Notes under the pieces: model-generated
Databases searched by the model: none
Told to the model about the DNA's origin: nothing
What the model saw: the letters and a program-made list of their open reading frames with translations, nothing else
Program-made: the position numbers and the translations under genes
Shown: in pieces, positions 1-5,983 of the stretch
Layout: each line of letters starts with the position of its first letter
Position numbering within the stretch: position 1 is the stretch's first letter
Assembly: GCA_937890045.1 (NCBI GenBank)
Contig: CALBXV010000598.1
Location: 1 to 5,983, forward strand
Length of the DNA: 5,983 nt
Reading direction: 5' to 3'
From: an uncultured archaeon
GTDB lineage: Archaea > Thermoproteota > Nitrososphaeria > Nitrososphaerales > CALBXV01

Positions 1-689
1 TGTTCTGCCCAAATAGCTGCGCCTGAATCAGTTTCAGTTTCTTCACTTAATAATAATATAACTTGTTTGGAATCACTAATTAAGCCACCGCCATACATAT
101 TATCTCTAACTCTTATATCGAAATCTTTGAATATTTTTAGATTATGTTCACTGTTTTCTTGTGTAATCAAAACTTTAATGTTTACATTTTTCTCTTTTAA
201 ATTCTTTAATGTTGGTAAAAATAAACTTGTTAGATCTGATAGTGCTGAAGGTATGGCTATTAATAATTCTTCTTCACAATTTTCTATTGTCTCTTTTGTT
301 TTATTCAATATATTATGTTGCCCCTTTATTATCCATATATCTGGACGTTCTCTAACTCCTTTTTTATCATATACTGGTTGTAATTCATCTATTATTTGTT
401 TTTCACTTCTTTTTTTTCTCATTTCTGATTCTAAATTAATAATTTCTAATGCTGAAGAAGGTGATTTTGGATAAAATTTATTCGGTCTTGATTGTTGTAC
501 CTCTATCCAACCTTTAGTTTCTAAATTATTTAACACATCATATATTTTGGAATATGGAACAGTTGAATTTTCACTAATTTCTGAGGCGGTCCCTGGTCCA
601 AATTCTAATAAAGTTAAATATGCTTTAATTTCATATCCTGTTAACCCAAATTCTGACATTGCTTTTATTGTTTTTTCAGAAAAATCCAC
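1..689 (-). CDS. TrmB-family transcriptional regulator (partial, C-terminus beyond window)
   Basis: An open frame of 229 complete codons runs off the left edge of the window, so the C-terminus is missing. Residues about 14-75 form the winged helix-turn-helix typical of TrmB regulators, with FGLTGYEIKAYLTLLEFG, then the recognition part VPYSKIYDVLNNLETKGWI, then a wing ending RPNKFYPKSP. Residues about 80-108 are a charged, probably coiled linker. From about residue 117 (DIWIIKGQHNIL) to GGLISDSKQVILLLSE near 201-215 lies the phospholipase-D-like effector half seen in many archaeal TrmB proteins. The start is taken as GTG 689 because an AGGTGA ribosome-binding site (699-694) lies four bases upstream and an in-frame TAG lies immediately before it. 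ATG 659, ten codons later, is the alternative. The gene is divergent from tes and could regulate it, but that is inference. Its ligand cannot be read from the sequence. Confidence 0.9.
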   Translation of the reverse strand, partial: MDFSEKTIKAMSEFGLTGYEIKAYLTLLEFGPGTASEISENSTVPYSKIYDVLNNLETKGWIEVQQSRPNKFYPKSPSSALEIINLESEMRKKRSEKQIIDELQPVYDKKGVRERPDIWIIKGQHNILNKTKETIENCEEELLIAIPSALSDLTSLFLPTLKNLKEKNVNIKVLITQENSEHNLKIFKDFDIRVRDNMYGGGLISDSKQVILLLSEETETDSGAAIWAE

Positions 690-764
690 CTATTCACCTT
701 ATTATTTGTGTGAAAACCTTTATTAATAATATTAACGTTTTATTTACAACTTAGAGTGGTAAAA
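690..764. promoter_or_regulatory. Divergent promoter region between trmB-like gene and tes
   Basis: This short, very AT-rich region lies between two divergent starts. On the plus strand TTTATTAA (719-726) is a good archaeal TATA candidate. Its centre would place transcription start near 748-750, about 15 bases before the tes ATG. The same block contains the palindrome TTATTAATAA (720-729), and read on the other strand the run continues as TTAATATTATTAATAA, so both promoters may share or overlap TATA elements. A regulator bound here could affect both genes. The assignment is by pattern only. Confidence 0.5.
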
Positions 765-2444
765 ATGGCACAAATTATAAATATTGAGCGCGAAAAATTA
801 AAAGAAAGTTTATCTCCTACAATTAAATATGGTAAACATTTCATTAGACAAACACAAAGTATTTGTCCAGAATGTAATATGATACTTCCTGCTACTATAT
901 TTGAAAGAGATTCCAAAGTTTTTATGAGTAAAGTTTGTCCAGATCATGGAGAAACTGAAGAATTATATTTCGGATCATATAAATTATATAAAAAATTTAG
1001 TAGTTATTGGACTGAAGGGAAAGGAACTCATGCTCCAAATGTCCCTATGGATAAATGTGTTTGTCCAACTAATTGTGGTTTATGTTCTAATCACCTAAGT
1101 CATACTGGTTTATCTAACATAATTATTACTAATAGATGTGATTTAACTTGTTGGTATTGTTTCTTTTATGTTAAAAAAGGTCTTGAAGGTGCTTATGTTT
1201 ATGAACCAAGTCAAGAACAAATTCGAAATATGTGTAAAAGTTTAAGATCTGAACGACCAGTACCAGGTAACTCGTTACAAATTACTGGTGGAGAACCAAC
1301 TTTAAGAGATGATTTACCTGATATTATTCGTATTGCAAAAGAAGAAGGTATAGATCATGTTCAATTAAATACTAACGGTATTAATATAGCATTAAATCCT
1401 GACTCAGCTGTAGAATTAAAGAAAGCTGGTTTAGGTAATTTATATATGAGTTTTGATGGCGTAAGTCCAAAAACTAATCCTAAAAATCATTGGGAAGCAC
1501 CTGTTTGTGTAGAAAGTTGCAGAAAAGCTGGTGTTGGAGTAGTATTAGTGCCAACCGTAATTAAAACTGTTAACGATCATGAACTTGGTGATATATTACG
1601 TTTTGCTCAAACTAATATTGATACTGTTCATGCAATCTCTTATCAACCTGTATCTCTTACTGGTAGAATGGGTAAAAAAGAGAGAGAAAAGTTTAGAATT
1701 ACTATTCCTGATTGTATTCAAAGAGTAGAAGAACAAACTAATGGGGAAGTAACTGAAGATGATTGGTTCCCAGTTCCTACATGCTCACCTATAACTCATT
1801 TCGTTGAAGCATTAACTAAAAAACCTCAATATGATTTATCAATTCATTTTGCATGTGGTGCAGGTACTTATGTATTTGAAGATCCAGAAAAGAAAACTCT
1901 AGTTCCAATTACATCATTTGTTGATCTTCCAGGTTTACTTGAATATCTTGAAGAAAAGACCGAAGAAATTCAAGGTGGTGGAAATAGATATTTAACTACT
2001 GCAAAATTTATAATTAAAGTAAGTAATTTCATTAATAAAGAAAAACAACCTAAAGGATTACAAATGTCAAAAATGTTGATAAACGCATTAGTTAAACATG
2101 ATTACAGTTCAATAGGTAAATTCCACTTGAACAGTTTATTCCTTGGTATGATGCACTTCCAAGATAAATATAATCAAGATGAAGAACGATTACAGCGATG
2201 TGATATTCACTATCTGAATCCCGATTTAAGAATTATTCCATTCTGCTCTTTCAATGTTATTCCTGAATGGTATAGAGATAGAATTCAACAAAAATATGGT
2301 CTCCCTGTTGAAGAATGGGAAAAACAAAGTGGAGAAAAACTTGAAGATAAACTTTATCGTGGTACCTTAAGAAGAGGAACAAAACATGATACAGCAGCAT
2401 GTGCCTCATCTAACGTTCATATTGAACCAATTACTGGTACATAA
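765..2444 (+). CDS. tes: Tetraether lipid synthase (Tes), radical SAM protein
   Basis: This 559-residue radical SAM enzyme matches the COG1964/Tes family (MJ0619 type). Tes uses S-adenosylmethionine radicals to couple the methyl termini of isoprenoid chains at the membrane, turning archaeol-type lipids into GDGT tetraethers. Numbered from ATG 765, the N-terminus has a rubredoxin-like CPECN (Cys34, Cys37) and CPDHG (Cys58). A CxCx3Cx2C cluster follows (Cys98, 100, 104, 107), then the SHTGL stretch. The radical SAM motif CDLTCWYC (Cys125, 129, 132) and the SAM-binding ITGGEPT (173-179) come next. Later cysteines at 340, 364, 479 (RCDIHYLNPD) and 494 (IPFCSFN) are plausible auxiliary-cluster ligands. 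GTG 756 is an in-frame alternative start three codons upstream, but its GTGGT fits better as a weak ribosome-binding site for ATG 765. The gene is intact and of family length. The substrate in this organism is inferred from the family. Confidence 0.9.
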   Translation: MAQIINIEREKLKESLSPTIKYGKHFIRQTQSICPECNMILPATIFERDSKVFMSKVCPDHGETEELYFGSYKLYKKFSSYWTEGKGTHAPNVPMDKCVCPTNCGLCSNHLSHTGLSNIIITNRCDLTCWYCFFYVKKGLEGAYVYEPSQEQIRNMCKSLRSERPVPGNSLQITGGEPTLRDDLPDIIRIAKEEGIDHVQLNTNGINIALNPDSAVELKKAGLGNLYMSFDGVSPKTNPKNHWEAPVCVESCRKAGVGVVLVPTVIKTVNDHELGDILRFAQTNIDTVHAISYQPVSLTGRMGKKEREKFRITIPDCIQRVEEQTNGEVTEDDWFPVPTCSPITHFVEALTKKPQYDLSIHFACGAGTYVFEDPEKKTLVPITSFVDLPGLLEYLEEKTEEIQGGGNRYLTTAKFIIKVSNFINKEKQPKGLQMSKMLINALVKHDYSSIGKFHLNSLFLGMMHFQDKYNQDEERLQRCDIHYLNPDLRIIPFCSFNVIPEWYRDRIQQKYGLPVEEWEKQSGEKLEDKLYRGTLRRGTKHDTAACASSNVHIEPITGT

Positions 2445-2463
2445 ATCTGTTAATTTTTTATCA

Positions 2464-2474
2464 AGGATGTAATC
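2464..2474 (+). promoter_or_regulatory. Ribosome-binding site for the 185-residue unknown protein
   Basis: AGGATGTAATC matches nine of eleven positions of AGGAGGTGATC, the complement of the usual archaeal 16S rRNA 3' end. It lies six bases before ATG 2481 and supports that start. A run of six T (2454-2459) precedes it, so some transcripts could stop there, although the 36-base gap also allows co-transcription with tes. Confidence 0.5.
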
Positions 2475-2480
2475 ATTTAT

Positions 2481-3038
2481 ATGACTTATCATGATTGGGT
2501 TCCCAAACTTTCAGGTAAGAATAGTTTTATAAAAAATGTTAAATTAGAACTTTCAAATCAAGAAATTAGGAGTGATGAATTAACTAATTTTAATGTAGAT
2601 TTTAGTATAAGCGGAGATTTAAGAGATTGTTTAGAACAAGAATCATGTGAAGAAGCATATAATTTAGGAGATACCTTTATTCGTATTACCTGTACAATTG
2701 ATTTATTTGATAAAAAATTAACTACTAATAAAAAAATTAAGTCTGATAAATTTGTAAGGAAAGCTACATTTTATTGGACTCGAAATCCTGAATTACCCTA
2801 TAGAATATGGATACTTGTTGTACAAGAAAATTATGAACCTATTGTCCCTCAAGATATTTTATCTGCTAAATCATTTATGTTTGATTTTAATAAATCTTAT
2901 AATTTTGCTGGATCTGATTTAGGAAGTGACACTCATGAAATTATGGCTAAAGTTAAAATAAAATGGACACGACATAGCTTAATTGATCAAAGTTCTGTAA
3001 GTCAAACTTCAAATGTTGTAAAAATAGTAGTAAATTAA
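2481..3038 (+). CDS. Conserved-looking protein of unknown function, probably all-beta
   Basis: I do not recognise this 185-residue protein. It has no signal peptide, transmembrane segment, cofactor motif or zinc-binding pattern, so it is probably cytoplasmic. It is rich in alternating hydrophobic and polar strands, for example VKLELS near 20-26, NFNVDFSISG near 37-46, FIRITCTIDLF near 66-76, RIWILVVQ near 108-115 and MAKVKIKW near 154-161, and it ends in a short strand NVVKIVVN. This suggests a beta-sandwich (immunoglobulin- or arrestin-like), but that is only an impression. Cysteines at about 50, 56 and 71 show no clear pairing. Base composition matches the neighbours. It lies 36 bases after tes and 53 before fumarase on the same strand, so it may be co-transcribed with either. 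The position does not define a function. Confidence 0.8.
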   Translation: MTYHDWVPKLSGKNSFIKNVKLELSNQEIRSDELTNFNVDFSISGDLRDCLEQESCEEAYNLGDTFIRITCTIDLFDKKLTTNKKIKSDKFVRKATFYWTRNPELPYRIWILVVQENYEPIVPQDILSAKSFMFDFNKSYNFAGSDLGSDTHEIMAKVKIKWTRHSLIDQSSVSQTSNVVKIVVN

Positions 3039-3066
3039 ATATTATTAACTCTTTTATATTATATAT
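3031..3066 (+). promoter_or_regulatory. Possible promoter for fumarase (AT-rich, TATA-like)
   Basis: The end of the upstream gene and the 53-base gap contain two TATA-like stretches, AATTAAATATTATTAA and TTTATATTATATA. The first would place transcription start near 3065 and keep the GAGGT ribosome-binding site (3076-3080) in the leader. The second would start transcription beyond that site, so it is less suitable. In DNA this AT-rich such matches arise by chance, and read-through from the upstream genes is equally possible. Confidence 0.25.
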
Positions 3067-3091
3067 TATTGTATTGAGGTAAAAATATTAT

Positions 3092-4624
3092 ATGAAAAAT
3101 TTTAAAAAATCAGCTTTAGAACTTATAAAGGAAACTTCTGTAAATTTACCTAGTGATGTACGTAGCAAATTATCTCTAGGTGTAGAACAAGAAAACCCAA
3201 ATTCTAATGCAGGAATTGCTATGTCTACTATCTCCTTAAATATTGATATGGCTGTTGATAACACTGCTCCAATATGTCAAGATACTGGTATGCCTACATT
3301 TATAATATTAGTTCCACCTGGTGTAGATCATCTTAAAATAAAAACTGATATAAAAGAAGCTATAACTAAAGCTACCAAAATTGGTTATTTAAGACCTAAT
3401 GCAGTTGATCCTATTACTGGTAAAAATTCTGGTAATAACCTTGGAGACTATTTTCCAATTATTCACATTGAAGTTTGGGATAATGAATTTATTGAAATGA
3501 AACTATTATTAAAAGGTGGTGGATGTGAAAATAAAAATATTCAATATTCTTTACCTTGTAATATTCCTGGATTAGGACAAGCAGATCGTAATCTAGAGGG
3601 TATTAGAAAATGTATCTTACATTCAGTATATCAAGCTCAAGGTCATGGTTGTAGTACTGGGTTTATAGGTGTTGGAATTGGTGGTGATCGTACCAGCGGC
3701 TATGAATTAGCTAAAATGCAATTATTTCGTAATATTTATGATGTTAACTTGGATCCAAAACTTGCCCAGTTGGAAGATTATATCTTAAATAAAGCAAATA
3801 AACTTGACATTGGTCCTATGGGCTTTAAAGGAAAAACTACATTACTTAGTTGTAAAATTGGTAAAGCTTATCGATTACCCGCAAGTTTTTTTGTTTCTGT
3901 CGCATATGATTGTTGGGCATATCGTCGTCTTGGAATAAATATTAATGTTAAAAATGGCCAAATTACAAAATGGCTTTATAGGGAAGCAAATGAAATTAAA
4001 CGAATGGCTAAAGGAATTGGATTACCACTTACAGGAAACACTATTTCATTGAAAACTCCTATTACTAAAGAACAAATTCTAAAACTTAAGGTAGGTGATA
4101 TTGTTAATCTTAATGGTGAAATTCATACTGGAAGAGATACGTTTCATCATTATATTGTTAAAACTGATCTTCCTAAACATATTAAAACTCGTGGTGGAGT
4201 TTTATATCATTGTGGTCCAGTTGTCTTAAATGATGATAATAATGGATATAAAATAACTGCTGCAGGTCCTACTACCTCAATTCGAGAAGAACCTTATCAA
4301 TCTGATGTTATTAAAAAATTAGGATTACGTGCAGTTATTGGTAAAGGTGGTATGGGTGATAAAACTCTTGCAGGTCTTAAACAGAATTCTGCTGTATATC
4401 TTAACGCAATTGGTGGTGCAGCACAATATTATGCAAATTGTATTAAAAAAATAACTGGAGTTGATTTTCTTAAAGAAATGGGTTCGCCTGAAGCAATGTG
4501 GCATCTACAAGTTAGTGGATTTCTAGCTATTGTTACTATGGATGCTCATGGTAATAGTTTACATAAAAAAGTCGATCAAGATTCTTTTAAAAAACTGGAA
4601 ACTATGGCGAAAACAGTTTTTTAA
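3092..4624 (+). CDS. Fumarate hydratase, class I (iron-sulfur), fused alpha and beta domains
   Basis: This 510-residue Fe-S hydro-lyase interconverts fumarate and (S)-malate in the cytoplasm, in the citric acid cycle. The N-terminal alpha domain (about 1-285) has ICQDTGMPTF (Cys62), KGGGCENKN (141-149), GHGCSTGFIGVGIGGDR (Cys187) and YDCWAYRRLG (Cys274). Cys62, 187 and 274 have nearly the spacing of the three cluster cysteines of E. coli FumA. The beta domain (about 315-510) has GEIHTGRDTFHH (342-353), YHCGPV (372-377), AGPTTSIREEPY (391-402) and VIGKGGMGDKT (415-425). Both domains are in one chain, whereas many archaea encode them as separate subunits. The start is supported by GAGGT (3076-3080), eleven bases before ATG. 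L-tartrate dehydratases share this fold, so substrate is assigned by context. Fumarase is much more likely in an autotrophic archaeon. I give no letter symbol because fumA/fumB naming is ambiguous here. Confidence 0.9.
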   Translation: MKNFKKSALELIKETSVNLPSDVRSKLSLGVEQENPNSNAGIAMSTISLNIDMAVDNTAPICQDTGMPTFIILVPPGVDHLKIKTDIKEAITKATKIGYLRPNAVDPITGKNSGNNLGDYFPIIHIEVWDNEFIEMKLLLKGGGCENKNIQYSLPCNIPGLGQADRNLEGIRKCILHSVYQAQGHGCSTGFIGVGIGGDRTSGYELAKMQLFRNIYDVNLDPKLAQLEDYILNKANKLDIGPMGFKGKTTLLSCKIGKAYRLPASFFVSVAYDCWAYRRLGININVKNGQITKWLYREANEIKRMAKGIGLPLTGNTISLKTPITKEQILKLKVGDIVNLNGEIHTGRDTFHHYIVKTDLPKHIKTRGGVLYHCGPVVLNDDNNGYKITAAGPTTSIREEPYQSDVIKKLGLRAVIGKGGMGDKTLAGLKQNSAVYLNAIGGAAQYYANCIKKITGVDFLKEMGSPEAMWHLQVSGFLAIVTMDAHGNSLHKKVDQDSFKKLETMAKTVF

Positions 4625-4698
4625 TTATTATTATCTAGTTTAATTTTACCTGTTTTTCATTAAAAATAATGTATTTTTAGATAATTTAACAAATTTTT
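4625..4698 (+). terminator. T-tract termination zone after fumarase
   Basis: Three T5 tracts (4653-4657, 4674-4678, 4694-4698) lie in AT-rich DNA directly after the fumarase stop, without hairpins. This is the kind of signal at which archaeal RNA polymerase commonly terminates. If it works, the hairpins further downstream would not be part of the fumarase message. Confidence 0.4.
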
Positions 4699-4700
4699 AC

Positions 4701-4707
4701 TATAAAA
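4701..4707 (+). promoter_or_regulatory. TATA-like box upstream of the hairpin element
   Basis: TATAAAA is centred at 4704. With normal archaeal spacing (about 26-27 bases) transcription would begin near 4730, a few bases before the first hairpin. No open frame of useful size follows, so this would drive a non-coding RNA. The chance background of such boxes in this DNA is high. Confidence 0.3.
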
Positions 4708-4730
4708 TTTATTAATTAGAAAAATTTTAT

Positions 4731-4810
4731 CAATCATTGCTTAACACTTTTGTGTTGAGTAATGCCAAAGCCTGTTGGGTTTAACCATTGAAGGTTTTGG
4801 CATTTTATTC
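4731..4810 (+). ncRNA. Candidate structured small RNA or bidirectional terminator (double hairpin)
   Basis: This is the main content of the 231-base gene-free gap between the convergent fumarase and msrA genes. Hairpin 1 pairs ATTGCTTAACAC (4736-4747) with GTGTTGAGTAAT (4752-4763) around a TTTT loop: twelve pairs, two of them G-U. Hairpin 2 pairs AATGCCAAAGCC (4761-4772) with GGTTTTGGCATT (4793-4804): twelve pairs, one G-U, around a 20-base loop that may hold a weak 3-bp inner helix. The two stems share AAT 4761-4763. All three wobble pairs work only in plus-strand RNA; the minus strand would have A-C mismatches. A TATA-like box lies about 27 bases upstream and T-rich DNA (4803-4813) follows. 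A terminator serving both convergent genes is the main alternative, since AAAAA 4720-4724 gives a T5 for minus-strand transcripts. It matches no RNA family I know. Confidence 0.4.
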
Positions 4811-4855
4811 TTTAACATAATTAATTTTTAAATTCTGAATATAATTATAGAATTT

Positions 4856-5362
4856 CTATTCAAGATTAAGTTTTTGTAATTTAGGTCTAATTACTAACTG
4901 ACAATACATCTCAGTTGAATTATTTCTATAATATTTTTGATGATATTGTTCGGCTTTATAGAATTTATCTAGCGGTTTTATCTCTGTAACAATTGGATCT
5001 ATAAATTGTTTACTAGATTCTAGTTCGTCTTTAGATAGTATTGCTAAATCTTTTTGTTCATTGTCATGATAAAATATTACTGATCTATATTGTGTTCCTA
5101 TATCATTTCCTTGTCGGTTAATCGTTGTTGGATCATGTGATTTCCAAAATAAGCTAAGTAATTCTTCACAACTTACTATTTGTGGATTATAAGTTATTTG
5201 TATAACTTCCGCATGTCCGGTTTCTTCACTGCATACTTCTTTATATGTGGGATTAGCTTTATATCCTCCAGAATAACCTGATATTACTTCTGTTACACCT
5301 TCGATTCTGTCAAATATGGTTTCTAAACACCAAAAACATCCTCCACCAAATGTAATTTTCAT
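4856..5362 (-). CDS. msrA: Peptide-methionine (S)-S-oxide reductase MsrA
   Basis: This 168-residue cytoplasmic repair enzyme reduces methionine-S-sulfoxide in proteins and free form, using electrons normally supplied by thioredoxin. The signature GGGCFWCLE gives catalytic Cys9 and the conserved Glu14. The family motifs GYSGG (29-33), TGHAEV (48-53), GTQYRS (89-94) and KAEQYHQKYY (136-145) are all present. Cys154 in the C-terminal YCQLVIRPKLQKL is the likely resolving cysteine that forms the disulfide with Cys9; Cys12, Cys44 and Cys65 are further cysteines. Length is normal for a single-domain MsrA, with no MsrB fusion. No ribosome-binding site precedes the ATG. The upstream TATA-like sequence sits at the distance expected for a leaderless transcript, but the LURP-one gene ends only 40 bases upstream, so joint transcription is possible. 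Confidence 0.96.
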   Translation of the reverse strand: MKITFGGGCFWCLETIFDRIEGVTEVISGYSGGYKANPTYKEVCSEETGHAEVIQITYNPQIVSCEELLSLFWKSHDPTTINRQGNDIGTQYRSVIFYHDNEQKDLAILSKDELESSKQFIDPIVTEIKPLDKFYKAEQYHQKYYRNNSTEMYCQLVIRPKLQKLNLE

Positions 5363-5383
5363 TGATATTTAGTTTATTATTTA

Positions 5384-5395
5384 TTATAATATATT
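5384..5395 (-). promoter_or_regulatory. TATA-like box for leaderless msrA transcript
   Basis: On the minus strand AATATATTATAA is centred about 27 bases before the msrA ATG, and the ATG has no Shine-Dalgarno match upstream. That combination suits a leaderless archaeal mRNA starting at or next to the ATG. The surrounding DNA is almost entirely A and T, so the match is weak evidence. Confidence 0.35.
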
Positions 5396-5402
5396 TATTT
5401 TT

Positions 5403-5957
5403 TTATTTGTCATGTACACTATTGTCAATTGCTATTACTAGACCTAATATAATTCGTTTATCATAAGTTGAATCTAATATGTGTATTGCATATGTATCAC
5501 TAAAATCAAAAACTCCTGATAATAAAACATCTCTCCATCTATCAGCTTTAGAAACTTCTGCAATCTTATTACCTTTAGTATCTGTAATGTCAAAATTCCA
5601 ACCTGCAAAAGAACCTTGTCCAATTAATTGTTTTTCCCCATCTGTATTTTCCATCCACATTTTTGGACGTATAAACGACATAATTTTTTTATTAGTTCGA
5701 CCAAGTATTTTATCATCCATATCTTTGATTTCATATGTTTTTCTTACAGATGCTAGTTTTCTATTGACAGTTAAAATTTCTTTATTATCAACATCGATAA
5801 CTGTTATCTGTTTCCTTAAAGATAATAATTTTCTCTTCATTTTACCTATTGTCTTTCCTTTGTCATCATATATGTCACCACTACCCCAGTCCCACATTTT
5901 TTCTTTGAGTATATAGTAATCTCTTTTTGGGTCTAATAATGAATTTGTTGAAGTCAT
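5403..5957 (-). CDS. LURP-one-related (tubby C-terminal-like) protein
   Basis: This 184-residue protein matches the LURP-one-related/YxjI family, whose fold is a closed beta-barrel around a hydrophobic helix, related to tubby and phospholipid scramblase domains. The pattern is visible as repeated strand-turn units: YYILKEKMWDWGSGDIYDDKGK (14-35, abbreviated here as one strand pair), KLLSLRKQITVIDVDNKEI (43-61), KLASVRKTYEIKDMDDKIL (67-85) and KIMSFIRPKMWMEN (91-104). GQGSFAGWNFDITDTKGNK (113-131) and AEVSKADRWRDVL (133-145) follow, ending in the hydrophobic segment IILGLVIAID (169-178). In tubby-like folds that segment is the buried helix, so I do not read it as a membrane anchor. No catalytic residue is known for the family and its role in archaea is unknown. 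Lipid or membrane association is only an analogy. The ATG at 5957 is 26 bases from the window edge and has no ribosome-binding site, so the transcript may be leaderless. It lies upstream of msrA. Confidence 0.85.
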   Translation of the reverse strand: MTSTNSLLDPKRDYYILKEKMWDWGSGDIYDDKGKTIGKMKRKLLSLRKQITVIDVDNKEILTVNRKLASVRKTYEIKDMDDKILGRTNKKIMSFIRPKMWMENTDGEKQLIGQGSFAGWNFDITDTKGNKIAEVSKADRWRDVLLSGVFDFSDTYAIHILDSTYDKRIILGLVIAIDNSVHDK

Positions 5958-5983
5958 AAATTTTGTTAAACTATATTTTAATT

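Noticed and set aside
67..474. 135-codon open frame on the plus strand with hydrophobic stretches
   Set aside because: It lies wholly antisense to the trmB-like gene, has no family resemblance, and its hydrophobicity follows from reading AT-rich coding DNA backwards.
3039..3091. Short AT repeats (TATATT-like) before fumarase
   Set aside because: They are too short and too like the background composition to be called a repeat; noted only as a possible promoter.
4762..4791. Tiny plus-strand frame MPKPVGFNH and a 20-codon minus-strand frame beginning MPKP within the hairpin element
   Set aside because: Both start in the inverted-repeat arms, so their similarity is a by-product of the palindrome; neither has a ribosome-binding site.
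4731..4810. tRNA or C/D-box RNA
   Set aside because: There is no cloverleaf, no T-loop consensus and no convincing C (RTGATGA) and D (CTGA) box pair.
5479..5916. 145-codon open frame on the plus strand
   Set aside because: It is antisense to the LURP-one-related gene, which shows clear family motifs, and has no recognisable content of its own.
1..5983. Mobile element, CRISPR array or defence cassette
   Set aside because: No transposase, integrase, regularly spaced direct repeats or compositional break is visible; the genes are housekeeping types.

Overview
The window is strongly AT-rich and densely coded. It looks like chromosomal DNA of an archaeon, most likely an ammonia-oxidising-type Nitrososphaerota (Thaumarchaeota) related to the marine Nitrosopumilus group. 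Three things point this way: a TrmB-family regulator, a tetraether-lipid synthase of the archaeal COG1964 radical SAM type, and archaeal expression signals (TATA-like boxes about 25 bases before starts, GGTG/GAGGT ribosome-binding sites, T-tract gene ends). The lineage is inferred from protein style. No 16S rRNA or ammonia-oxidation gene is present to settle it.

Layout. Positions 1-689 hold a TrmB-type regulator on the minus strand, cut off by the window edge. A 75-base AT-rich divergent promoter region (690-764) separates it from a plus-strand series of three genes. These are a tetraether synthase (tes, 765-2444), an unrecognised 185-residue protein (2481-3038) and a fused class I fumarate hydratase (3092-4624). 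A 231-base intergenic region (4625-4855) follows. It contains T-tracts, a TATA-like box and two adjacent 12-bp hairpins (4736-4804). On the minus strand come msrA (4856-5362) and a LURP-one-related protein (5403-5957), transcribed towards fumarase, with msrA downstream of the LURP-one gene.

How the parts fit. Tes joins the phytanyl chains of two archaeol-type lipids into the membrane-spanning tetraethers of these archaea. Fumarase serves the citric-acid-cycle segment around malate and fumarate. MsrA repairs oxidised methionine. The LURP-one protein has a tubby/scramblase-like fold of unknown role. These look like core housekeeping genes, not a mobile or defence island, and I see no transposase, integrase, CRISPR array, tRNA or rRNA. 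The features most worth a second look are the double-hairpin element between the convergent genes, which may be a small RNA gene, the unknown protein between tes and fumarase, and the possible control of tes by the divergent TrmB regulator.
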